Shown in pieces: positions 42,392 to 49,309 of a stretch of 49,309 bases of DNA. Source of the DNA: CAYLJJ01 sp964384025 (GTDB lineage Bacteria; Myxococcota_A; Bradymonadia; UBA7976; UBA1532); assembly GCA_964384025.1 (NCBI GenBank), contig CAYLJJ010000045.1, positions 1-49,309 on the forward strand, written 5' to 3'. A model generated the notes under the pieces. The model did not search any database. It was not told the DNA's origin and was given only the letters and a program-made list of their open reading frames with translations. The translations under genes and the position numbers were made by a program. The first letter of the stretch is position 1, and every line of letters starts with the position of its first letter.

Positions 42392-43870
42392 ATGAGTTTA
42401 TCTATCGCCCATGCCCTCTTTGAAGCTCTGGACAAGGCCCAGATCCCCCACTGTCACTTTAAGAGCAATGTTCACCTAAGAGAAGCTCTGGCTGGAGAGA
42501 CCGATCTCGATCTCCTGGTCGATCTTCAGCGAGCTTTGGAGGTGGAGAGCCTCCTCAGCGAGCTGCGTTATCGTCGTGTGCTCTCTCAGGAGTGGGCTTG
42601 CTTCTCTGGGATCGAAGATTGGATCGGCTTTGATCCAGAGACGACAAAGCTGGTCCATCTGCACCTCCACTATCGACTGCGTAGCGGTCTGCGGCATGTC
42701 AAGGAGCAGCGCATCCCCTGGGAAGCTGAGATCTTAAAGAGCGCTGTATTGGATGAGATCCATGGCGTCAGGGTGACTGAGCCCGCCTTAGAGTTGCTGC
42801 TTCTCTTGCTCCGCTTGGCTTTAAAGAACCCTGGACGGTTGAACACAGCTTGGATGCCGGAGCTGCTCTCAGCAGAGCTGGACTGGCTGAGAGCCCGCAG
42901 TCGTCCTGAACAAGTCCAGGCTTGGGCTCAGCAGCTCCTACCCAGCGCGGCTGAAGCGGTAGCAGAGGCGCTGCGAGGTGATCTCTCTTCGCCCCGCCGC
43001 TTTTACCCTCTACGAGCAGCCCTGCTGAGCTCTCTCCAATCAGAGCGCCATCAAGCCCCTCTCTCAGCGCAACTTAAGCACAAGCTTCAGCGGGCTCGCT
43101 TTCAGCGCGCTCGGGTCCTCCGTAAGCTGGAGTTGAGGGGACAGTGGGGCAAACGCCTTCACTCTGGAGGCCGCATCATCGCCATCATCGGCTGCGATGG
43201 CTCTGGGAAATCCAGCCTCGCCCAGGATCTTCTAGCTTGGCTCTCCTGGAAGTTGGATGTGCGGCGCCTCTACCTGGGGGTAGGAGATGGAGAGATCAGC
43301 TGGTCTACCCGACTGCTCAAGGGGGGAGCGCTTCGGGCTCAGGCCCGACAAGACCAGAGGAGCGCTCAGCGCAGCGCCTCTGCGACGCAGCCCAAGATGG
43401 GAGGTTTGAAGCTTAAACAAGCAGCCAAAGATCTGGGTGTTGGTCTACTCAACCTCTCCTTTGCCCAGGAGCGAGCGCGGAAGCTGAGGCGGGCCGCCGC
43501 GCTGCGTCAGGATGGGGTGATCCTGATCACAGATCGCTACCCCCAAGATCAGGTTCGGGGCATCTATGATGGTCCCAGGACCCTCCGTAAAGCTCAGGCG
43601 ACCCCCATCCGCGAGCGCTTTGCTCAGAGAGAAGATGCTCTCTTTGGGGAGATGAAGGGGATCCGCCCCGATCTGGTTATCCGCCTAAACGTCTCAGTAG
43701 AGGTCGCCCTGGCTCGCAAGCCCCAGCACAAACGTCCAGAGATCAGCCGCAAAGTGAAGCTGACCCCCCAACTCCATTTTCCAGGGAGTCAGCTCGTCGA
43801 TCTGGACGCAGAGCAGCCGATAGAGGAGGTGAGCAAGGCTGCGCGTCGAGCCATCTGGATGTTGCTGTGA
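42392..43870 (+). CDS. Nucleotidyltransferase-like / thymidylate-kinase-like fusion
   Basis: The 492-residue product has an N-terminal part (1-150) with HFKSNVHLREALAGETDLDLLVD, resembling nucleotidyltransferase-fold proteins of polysaccharide clusters (the Asp pair in ETDLDLLVD). From residue 258 a P-loop kinase begins: IIAIIGCDGSGKSS (Walker A at 267-275). An LITDRYPQD segment and a DLVIRLNVSVEVALARKP lid-like segment follow, in the order of thymidylate kinases. These proteins are found in exopolysaccharide loci and their substrates are unclear. The ribosome-binding site is weak. The stop overlaps the next start in GTGA, so the second kinase is translationally coupled. Confidence 0.82.
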   Translation: MSLSIAHALFEALDKAQIPHCHFKSNVHLREALAGETDLDLLVDLQRALEVESLLSELRYRRVLSQEWACFSGIEDWIGFDPETTKLVHLHLHYRLRSGLRHVKEQRIPWEAEILKSAVLDEIHGVRVTEPALELLLLLLRLALKNPGRLNTAWMPELLSAELDWLRARSRPEQVQAWAQQLLPSAAEAVAEALRGDLSSPRRFYPLRAALLSSLQSERHQAPLSAQLKHKLQRARFQRARVLRKLELRGQWGKRLHSGGRIIAIIGCDGSGKSSLAQDLLAWLSWKLDVRRLYLGVGDGEISWSTRLLKGGALRAQARQDQRSAQRSASATQPKMGGLKLKQAAKDLGVGLLNLSFAQERARKLRRAAALRQDGVILITDRYPQDQVRGIYDGPRTLRKAQATPIRERFAQREDALFGEMKGIRPDLVIRLNVSVEVALARKPQHKRPEISRKVKLTPQLHFPGSQLVDLDAEQPIEEVSKAARRAIWMLL

Positions 43871-44577
43871 TCTTGGAATTGATGGGCTTACCAGGCAGCG
43901 GTAAGAGCTACTTGGCTCATGGCCTGAGGAGCGTGCTCCTTGAGGAGGGTTGGAAAGAGCGGCTGCTCCCCAGGCCCTGGGGCTCGATGCAGAGCCGCCG
44001 TCAGCGCCTTAGACGCCTCCTCCAGCTCAGCGCGGCGGTCCCGCTTTTGAGCTTCTCAGCTCTAACGCGCGCGCTCTACGCGGGTCGAGGCGGTCTCGGC
44101 AGCCTGCTTCCATTTCTGGAGCGGAGGATCTGGCAACGCAAGCTTTCCCCCCTCTCTGGGGAACTGGCTCTCTTAGATGAGGGCTTTCATCAGAGCATCT
44201 GGAGCTTGGGGATCCACGGTCGAGATCCCCAGGGGCTCCTCCTGGCTCCGCTGCTTCGTGAGGCCCAGCGCCCAGATCTGCTGCTCATCTATTTAGAGAT
44301 AGAGCCTGCCCAAGCAGCCGCTTGGATCGCTCAGCGTCAAGGAGGACACAGTCGTCTTGACCGGCTCTCTGAGAGAGAGGCCCGCCAAACGCTGGAGCGA
44401 CACAGCAATCTCTTTGAGCATATGGCCGCTGAGATGGAGCGTCGAGGGGGACAGCTCCTCAGGATCCAAGCAGTTGCCCCCTTAGAGGAGCAACTCAAGC
44501 TTCTGCGTCCTCTCCTACCCCAGAGCCCTGGATATATATTGAGCGGTCTTCAGGAGATCAGCGCCTGCTCCGCTTAA
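43867..44577 (+). CDS. P-loop kinase of unknown substrate
   Basis: The 236-residue product starts at a GTG in a GTGA overlap with the fusion kinase. Walker A is MGLPGSGKSY (6-15). A DEGFHQSIWSLG segment is like the acidic substrate or magnesium-binding helix of nucleoside/adenylate-type kinases, and the final third has a RLDRLSEREARQTLERH segment that could be a lid. No specific family is recognised; a small-molecule or sugar-nucleotide kinase acting with the preceding fusion is plausible. The 3' end overlaps the convergent TPR lipoprotein by 20 nt. Confidence 0.75.
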   Translation: MILELMGLPGSGKSYLAHGLRSVLLEEGWKERLLPRPWGSMQSRRQRLRRLLQLSAAVPLLSFSALTRALYAGRGGLGSLLPFLERRIWQRKLSPLSGELALLDEGFHQSIWSLGIHGRDPQGLLLAPLLREAQRPDLLLIYLEIEPAQAAAWIAQRQGGHSRLDRLSEREARQTLERHSNLFEHMAAEMERRGGQLLRIQAVAPLEEQLKLLRPLLPQSPGYILSGLQEISACSA

Positions 44578-45379
44578 GAGGCCGCATCTTTTGCCGCTCT
44601 AGATGAACCCCGCGAAGGAGGTCAGCGCGCTTTTGGGCGAGGCGCGCGCCCTCTAACTCTCCAATCGAGTGTAGAAAGCGGGAGAGGCGCAGAAAGACTA
44701 CAGGGTTCTTAGAGAAATCATGGCTCAGGGCCAGATAGGTTTGCCGAGCACCTTCTTGATCACCGCGCCTCTCTTTGAGCTCCGCTAACTTTAGGCGGGC
44801 CAGGGCATCTCTGGGATCTTGACGCACCACTTCGCCCAGCTGCTGCTCCGCTTCTTGGAAGCGTTGGAGTTGTAAGAAGGCTCGGGCCAGGAGGAGTCGA
44901 TCTTCAAAGCGCAGGACCATACGCTGCTCTAGGGGCTCGAGGTGGGCTGTAGCTGCCTGATAGTGTCCCTCTTGGAGTTGAAGCCGCATCAGCTTTCGAC
45001 GGATTCGAGCTCGGCGCTCACCCAGCTCAAAGAGTCGCTTGAGCTGTTTAAGCTGAGCCTCAGCAGATGAAGCTTGACCCAGGCTACAATCATAGAGGGC
45101 TTGATGATCCACCAAGAGGGCAGAGGTTCGACGCTCCGCCTCAAGCAGATGAGCTGAGGCCTCCCCACAGCGACCCTCCTGGAGCAGGCGCATCGCCTGA
45201 GCTCGATGAGCTCCCGCGAGATCTTGTTGGAGTGCTTTATCCAGAGGCTCTCTCTCTAAGGCTTTCTGGATAAAGTGGATCGACTCCAGATAGCGGCCCT
45301 GCCCGAGGGCATCTCGGCCTCGGCGTAGATCAGGATCAATACAGCCCCAAAAGAGGAGGAGGAGAGGGAAGAAGCGCAT
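44558..45379 (-). CDS. TPR-repeat lipoprotein
   Basis: The 273-residue product has a lipoprotein signal, MRFFPLLLLFWGC, anchored by Cys13. Tandem TPR-like helices follow (LGQGRYLESIHFIQKALEREP, LQEGRCGEASAHLLEAERR, LLQLQRFQEAEQQLGEVVRQDP, with canonical G-Y/A-P positions). It is a likely periplasmic scaffold for envelope assembly or secretion. No Shine-Dalgarno site is seen. It diverges from the DUF2293 gene by at most about 50 nt, so the two promoters overlap. Confidence 0.83.
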   Translation of the reverse strand: MRFFPLLLLFWGCIDPDLRRGRDALGQGRYLESIHFIQKALEREPLDKALQQDLAGAHRAQAMRLLQEGRCGEASAHLLEAERRTSALLVDHQALYDCSLGQASSAEAQLKQLKRLFELGERRARIRRKLMRLQLQEGHYQAATAHLEPLEQRMVLRFEDRLLLARAFLQLQRFQEAEQQLGEVVRQDPRDALARLKLAELKERRGDQEGARQTYLALSHDFSKNPVVFLRLSRFLHSIGELEGARLAQKRADLLRGVHLERQKMRPLKRSRR

Positions 45380-45430
45380 AGGATGAAGGCTAACTCCGTT
45401 CCTGCCAAAATCCTAAAATTGGAGTCAAAG

Positions 45431-46123
45431 ATGCCAGATCAAAATCGTCTGCTCCGCCCAGGCCCTCGCCCTGATCTCCTGCGGACCCAAGAGGGAGCGC
45501 TCCTAAAGCCCCCTGAAGGTTGGAGCCTGCTCCCCCCTGGAGACGCCGCGATTACCCGTAAGCTCAAAGCCAGCGGTCCCTGTTGGCTGGTCCAAGAAAC
45601 TCGAGGGCGGCGCAAGCTCTCACGGGGGATCTGGGCGCCCAGCGAGCGCATTGAGGCGGCCAAGCGTGCTGTAGAGCGGGCTCGGAGTATGCCGGGCTAT
45701 GCCAAGCGCCTCGCCAGCGCTCGTCGGGGTCGAGAGCAGAAGCAGGCGCGCTATGTGGAGAGCTTTGAAGCCAGTGTCTTGGCCTTTCTGAATTTTGCCC
45801 CTCTCTATCAACAGGAGGCGCGATATCTCGCCCGACTGATCGCTGAGCAGGCCACACCCGTAGGCAGCGGTACCGTCGCTCGCACTCAGAGGATCCCCAT
45901 CGAGGAGCGGGCTGAGGCTGCGGTGATCGCTTGGATGCGACATCAGACGACCGCCTATGAACATATGCAGGTCCCCAAAGTGAAGGGGATGAGGCGAGCG
46001 CTCCGTCGCCGCCTAGCGGCGCGCTCAAGACAGCTCTTGGGGTTTTATCGTAGAGCAGAGAAGATCCCCGATGGTTGCCCGCTCAAGAGCGCGCTTAAGC
46101 GCCTTGAGCTACGCAAAGGATAG
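45431..46123 (+). CDS. DUF2293 family protein
   Basis: The ATG at 45431 has GGAG 6 nt upstream and gives 230 residues; an ATG at 45383 would put the start 4 nt from the divergent lipoprotein and has no ribosome-binding site. Residues about 150-225 match the DUF2293 pattern: RAEAAVIAWMRHQTTAYEHM, then VKGMRRALRRRLAARS, a conserved and very basic segment. The N-terminal part (1-110) contains a short beta-rich region and a basic helix. Function is unknown; the Arg/Lys content suggests nucleic-acid contact. It converges with the small MFS partner with 4 nt between stops. Confidence 0.78.
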   Translation: MPDQNRLLRPGPRPDLLRTQEGALLKPPEGWSLLPPGDAAITRKLKASGPCWLVQETRGRRKLSRGIWAPSERIEAAKRAVERARSMPGYAKRLASARRGREQKQARYVESFEASVLAFLNFAPLYQQEARYLARLIAEQATPVGSGTVARTQRIPIEERAEAAVIAWMRHQTTAYEHMQVPKVKGMRRALRRRLAARSRQLLGFYRRAEKIPDGCPLKSALKRLELRKG

Positions 46124-46127
46124 TGAG

Positions 46128-46544
46128 CTATCTGCGCTTAAACATCAGGGTGACGCTGGGCGGAACTCCCAAAAGGACCTCAGCGAGATCTGCATGAAAG
46201 CCCTCAATGGGCAGCCTCGCTCGGAGCGCTGATACCTTATCTAGACCCTTGATGATTCCAACGATCATCTTGTCATCACGATGCGCCTCGATGGCCTTCT
46301 CATGGGCCTCCGTGTCCTGTGCCTGGGAGAGCCCTGCCACACCGATAGAAACGCTGGGGGGGATGGTGACGCTGATCTTGGCGCCCATCACCCGGTAGCC
46401 CAAGCTCTCCATGATGGGGCGAATTTCATTGATCTTGGTGGTGAGCGCCTCGATCTCCTCAAAGCCCTTCTCCTTAAGTTGAGTAGCCTTGGGCGCCAGC
46501 TTATCGCGCAGGCCCCTCCTCCTCTTCTCTCCTTGATCCTTCAT
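46128..46544 (-). CDS. Small hypothetical protein encoded with the MFS transporter
   Basis: The 138-residue product starts behind GGAG about 8 nt upstream. It lies 12 nt after the MFS stop, so it is probably translated from the same transcript. The first 30 residues are basic; the rest is an alpha/beta protein with a KINEIRPIMESLGYRVMGAKISVTIPP segment. There is no membrane segment or signal peptide. No family is recognised. A regulatory or accessory role for the transporter is a guess. Confidence 0.68.
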   Translation of the reverse strand: MKDQGEKRRRGLRDKLAPKATQLKEKGFEEIEALTTKINEIRPIMESLGYRVMGAKISVTIPPSVSIGVAGLSQAQDTEAHEKAIEAHRDDKMIVGIIKGLDKVSALRARLPIEGFHADLAEVLLGVPPSVTLMFKRR

Positions 46545-46556
46545 CTTCGCGCTCCA

Positions 46557-49136
46557 TCAACCTGAAGGTTCAGCTTGGTTGTCGAAATGAGCTCCTTTGG
46601 TAAACCAGGACTTGCCCACGAAGGCTGCGATGGTCCCCAACAGCGCGACCACCCCCAAGATCAACCACATTAGATAGGGAGATTCCATAAAAGGGACCTC
46701 GCCGGTGGCGATGCGATCTCCTACGGTGGGCTCTCCTGCCGGGTACTCTGGGCACCAGCGCTGAAGCATCGGCCCAGAGAGGGCGCTGACCACCATCTTA
46801 GCCAAAAAGTAGGGCACCATCGAGAGCCCCAGATAGGTGCCCTCCTGCCCCTCCGGGGCGATCGCTGCGGTGAACTCACTGAGTCGAGGAGACCAGATCA
46901 GCTCTCCTATGGTGAGGACCAAGAGGAAGCCGATGGTGGTGTAGTAGGTCCAGGTGGCGACATCGATCCCTCCCATCGGAGGCAGAGCAGGGATAAACAT
47001 GGAGATCGAAGTGATGAGGGCTCCAAAGACCAGCATCTTATAGACATTAAAACGCTCCAAGAGAGGGATAACCGCCGCGAGGCCGATGATCACCAAGATG
47101 GGGTTAAAAGCTTGGAGGGCGCCGACCTGAGCATCTTCACCGATGACCCGGTACCAGAATTTGGGGAAGAGTAAGCCCAGATAGAGGAATACCGCTCTGA
47201 CCCCCAAGAGCAAGCTGATCAGGATGGTGAAGCGCCAGAAGACAGACTCAGAGAGCACCTCTTTGACAATATCCCAGGGGTTTTTCCGCTCCTCCTCCTT
47301 GAGGGTCTCACCTCGCTCCTCTGCAGCTTTCTTCTCCTCTTCCATCTCGACCAGCTCCTCATCGCTGTGAAGCTGTCCAGTGTTCTTGATAAAGAGGAAG
47401 ATAGATATTAAGCAGAGTACTGCTGTGCCCACTCCAAAGGTAAAGACATGGAAGTGTGGCAGGTCCATGTCGAGATAGACCAGATCGATCAGGAAACCAC
47501 CACCCGCTGCGCCTACATTCATAAAGAGGTACCAGAGATTAAAGCCTGCACCTCGTGATTTCTTGGTGGTGAATCGACGGTTTCCTGCTTGAAACACGGT
47601 GATCATCATCGCCATGAAGGGAGCCATCAGCGCTAAGAGCGCGACCACTAACCAACTGCGAACCTTATGCTCAACGATGTTTTCACCGGAGATGATCGTG
47701 CTCTCATGTTCAGCCTGATTCTCTTTGTTGAACTCAAAGCCCAACGCCTCCGCGGCGTCTCCTTTGATGATGAAGGGTTTGGGGTCTTTGATCGGAGAGA
47801 AGGAGAGCGCGCCTCCATCAAAGGTGCTGGCCTCGACTCCCTTCTCCTTAAAGATACGCAGACCTCGCGCCGCTGCAGGGCCATTTTTACCTGCACCCAG
47901 GACCTTGAAGAGCCCCCTGCCTCCAGAGTGATCGGTCACCGCTAAGCGCCCCTCGATCAGCTCCAGGCTGATTTGGCCTTTGCTCCCCACTTTGACCTTC
48001 TGGAGGATATCACCAAGGGTCACGGCGCCTGTGAGATCGATCTCATGACGTTCAGTTTTACGGCTCTCAAAGATCAGATCAGCTCCCGCCTCCTCGTCGA
48101 AGGCGATCCCCTTGCCCTTATTGAGCTGACTGAGAAGGGTCTTAGCGTTGAGATCTCCCTTAGCCGCTCCATCGGTGAGGCTGAGCCCAGTACCAGGAGT
48201 ATTGTAGCCAACCCGGATATTCATCCCTTTGGTTTGCGCTTCGCTCTTGATCCTCTCGATCAGCGCTCCAAGGCTCTCCAGCTTGTCCAAGCTGTCCAAC
48301 TCTAAGAGCCGTTCCTGTCGATCTTGGATGATCAGCTTGGAGCCTCCCATCAAGCCCTCTCCCTGATTGAGCGAGGCTAGAGCGACACCATTAAGATCGC
48401 TGATGATGCGTTTGCCGTTGAGCACTGGCCCTGGCACCCCTTCATGGAGCAGCCCCAGGGCAGCGGCAGCGTCAGGGTTGGCGGGGGTGGCCTCAACGAT
48501 AATGCGACCCTCTCCACCGCTTTGATCCTCCAGGCGCAGGTTGCGCCAACCAGGACCCACCCGAGCCCGGATACTGCCCCTATTTTCTGGAGCCTCATTG
48601 ATGCTCTTGATCACATCGCCGATCGTCTGCGCCTCTCCCAGATCGACCTGAAAAACCTTGCCATCTCGGGCGCTGATCTGCAGGTCAGATTGTCCCGGCT
48701 TAAGGGGGATCCCTTTACCATGATGGAGAGGTGCCAGCGCTGTCCCTACGCTCATGCGCGTGGGCTCATCTAAATACTCAACCGCGACAACCCCAGCACG
48801 GCTGAGCAGCAAGCCAATCATCCCGATATAGAGCGCGCGTTTGATGCCCAACCAGTCGGTGATCACCCCTGAGAAGAAGAGGAAGATGGTGGTCAGCGAG
48901 GAGAAGAGCATATAAACCCAACCCGCGCCTGCGTCGGTGAAGCCAAAGTCTTTAGAGAGAGTCACCACCGCGATGTTGAACATGGCAAAGTAGGCCAAGC
49001 TGTCCAACATATTGATGAGTTGGAGCCCCCAATACTCCCTACGGGTCTCTTTGAGGACCTTAAAATCCTTAAAATACTTGACGATGGCGCTGTCTGCCTG
49101 CTCCGCTGCGCCTTCGCCCCGTTGGCCTTCGCTCAT
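46557..49136 (-). CDS. MFS transporter with a large periplasmic insertion of flagellin-hook-IN-like repeats
   Basis: The 859-residue product has twelve predicted membrane helices. TM1-3 (about 36-120) include an MFS motif A-like GVITDWLGIKR (90-100) in the cytoplasmic loop 2-3. Residues about 122-492 are a soluble insertion. TM4-6 run from about 494. A charged cytoplasmic loop (EELVEMEEEKKAAEERGE) sits between TM6 and TM7, as MFS proteins usually have. TM7-12 complete the fold. With motif A in the cytoplasm, loop 3-4 must face the periplasm. The insertion has three repeats, each opening near LxxLNxGKG and carrying a VDL-x-TIGDVI-x-IN element, then LxLxDxSGG and AAxALG(L/F), like the flagellin hook IN motif (PF07196-type) repeats of FliD/FlgK-class proteins. 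The substrate is unknown. Confidence 0.9.
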   Translation of the reverse strand: MSEGQRGEGAAEQADSAIVKYFKDFKVLKETRREYWGLQLINMLDSLAYFAMFNIAVVTLSKDFGFTDAGAGWVYMLFSSLTTIFLFFSGVITDWLGIKRALYIGMIGLLLSRAGVVAVEYLDEPTRMSVGTALAPLHHGKGIPLKPGQSDLQISARDGKVFQVDLGEAQTIGDVIKSINEAPENRGSIRARVGPGWRNLRLEDQSGGEGRIIVEATPANPDAAAALGLLHEGVPGPVLNGKRIISDLNGVALASLNQGEGLMGGSKLIIQDRQERLLELDSLDKLESLGALIERIKSEAQTKGMNIRVGYNTPGTGLSLTDGAAKGDLNAKTLLSQLNKGKGIAFDEEAGADLIFESRKTERHEIDLTGAVTLGDILQKVKVGSKGQISLELIEGRLAVTDHSGGRGLFKVLGAGKNGPAAARGLRIFKEKGVEASTFDGGALSFSPIKDPKPFIIKGDAAEALGFEFNKENQAEHESTIISGENIVEHKVRSWLVVALLALMAPFMAMMITVFQAGNRRFTTKKSRGAGFNLWYLFMNVGAAGGGFLIDLVYLDMDLPHFHVFTFGVGTAVLCLISIFLFIKNTGQLHSDEELVEMEEEKKAAEERGETLKEEERKNPWDIVKEVLSESVFWRFTILISLLLGVRAVFLYLGLLFPKFWYRVIGEDAQVGALQAFNPILVIIGLAAVIPLLERFNVYKMLVFGALITSISMFIPALPPMGGIDVATWTYYTTIGFLLVLTIGELIWSPRLSEFTAAIAPEGQEGTYLGLSMVPYFLAKMVVSALSGPMLQRWCPEYPAGEPTVGDRIATGEVPFMESPYLMWLILGVVALLGTIAAFVGKSWFTKGAHFDNQAEPSG
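47661..48773 (-). other. Flagellin-hook-IN-like repeat insertion in the MFS loop 3-4
   Basis: Residues about 122-492. Repeat 1 (132-250) runs from LAPLHHGKGIPL through VDLGEAQTIGDVIKSIN, LRLEDQSGGEG and AAAALGLL. Repeat 2 (251-329) starts LASLNQGEGLMGG, keeps LGALIERIKSEA and is degenerate after that. Repeat 3 (330-466) runs LLSQLNKGKGIAF, IDLTGAVTLGDILQKV, LAVTDHSGGRGLF, and ends AAEALGF. The frame, codon use and lack of stops are continuous with the transporter parts on both sides, so this is one gene. Confidence 0.8.
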
Positions 49137-49203
49137 ATCTCCGCCTTATAGATCACTGGTTCCGAAAATGAGGAGGGGGCATAGTGCCTAAGAGGAGCCA
49201 AGC

Positions 49204-49232
49204 AATCTAGGAGTTTCGGAAACTCCTCTAAA
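49204..49232 (-). promoter_or_regulatory. Possible promoter with a palindromic spacer upstream of the MFS gene
   Basis: On the minus strand, TTTAGA (49232-49227) and TAGATT (49209-49204) are spaced by 17 nt, each matching 4 of 6 consensus positions. The perfect inverted repeat AGGAGTTTC-C-GAAACTCCT (49209-49227) fills the spacer. Position and symmetry suggest an operator for a regulator that works on the spacer, but the boxes are weak. Confidence 0.35.
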
Positions 49233-49309
49233 ATCTCAAGATCTTGGGAAGCTTTATCGTAACTTCTCAATAAGTCCGGGCACCTCACAATTTTCAAGAT
49301 GGGCATAGA

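Overview
The window comes from a Gram-negative, outer-membrane-bearing bacterium of moderately high G+C with very dense coding. It has lpxB, several lipoproteins with clear lipoboxes, two Hanks-type Ser/Thr kinases with appended domains, hybrid two-component proteins, MopE-type D-x-D-x-D-G repeats and a giant PKD-repeat surface protein. That mix is typical of Myxococcota and relatives (myxobacteria or Bradymonadales-like lineages). This placement is inferred from gene content; no rRNA or other marker is present. I see no tRNA, rRNA, CRISPR array, insertion sequence or prophage. No gene-free stretch exceeds 300 bases; the longest are 1121-1395, 29379-29609, 3220-3438 and 33355-33568.

Layout. 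(1) 1-11889 is a surface-protein block: a secreted collagen-like protein running off the left edge (minus strand), a lipoprotein joining MopE-like repeats to a formylglycine-generating-enzyme-like domain, and a 2816-residue PKD-repeat protein. (2) 11965-14435 holds a coiled-coil protein with an ABC1/UbiB-type kinase, converging on a YceI-like protein. (3) 14498-18862 (minus) holds a Ser/Thr kinase-ATPase fusion, an aldehyde dehydrogenase and lpxB. (4) 19001-20659 (plus) holds a diacylglycerol-kinase-like lipid kinase and a DUF507 protein. (5) 20571-24803 (minus) is a tightly coupled operon cca - hybrid histidine kinase - mnmA - rnc in which every junction is a 4-nt ATGA overlap. (6) 24865-29378 (minus) holds a cupin, a small basic protein, a double-receiver protein and a zinc-ribbon/ATPase/TPR protein. 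(7) 29610-34708 holds a CAP-domain protein, folK with a TPR-like protein, a DsbA-like lipoprotein, a TauE/SafE permease and a CBM9-like protein. (8) 34752-42361 (plus) holds a beta-propeller/phosphoesterase lipoprotein with a partner lipoprotein, then a Ser/Thr kinase whose extracytoplasmic tail carries a haem c motif, followed at once by an outer-membrane barrel protein. (9) 42392-46123 holds a nucleotidyltransferase/thymidylate-kinase-like fusion coupled to a second P-loop kinase, a TPR lipoprotein and a DUF2293 protein. (10) 46128-49136 (minus) holds a 12-helix MFS transporter with a periplasmic insertion of about 370 residues made of flagellin-hook-IN-like repeats, plus a small partner.

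The most unusual items are the MFS protein with hook-IN-like repeats in loop 3-4, the putative haem c Ser/Thr kinase paired with a coiled-coil porin, the pseudo-receiver plus degenerate ATPase pair, and a histidine kinase translationally coupled into a tRNA/RNA-maturation operon. Several start codons were moved from the longest open frame on the strength of Shine-Dalgarno sites, signal peptides or stop/start overlaps; each case is explained in its entry.
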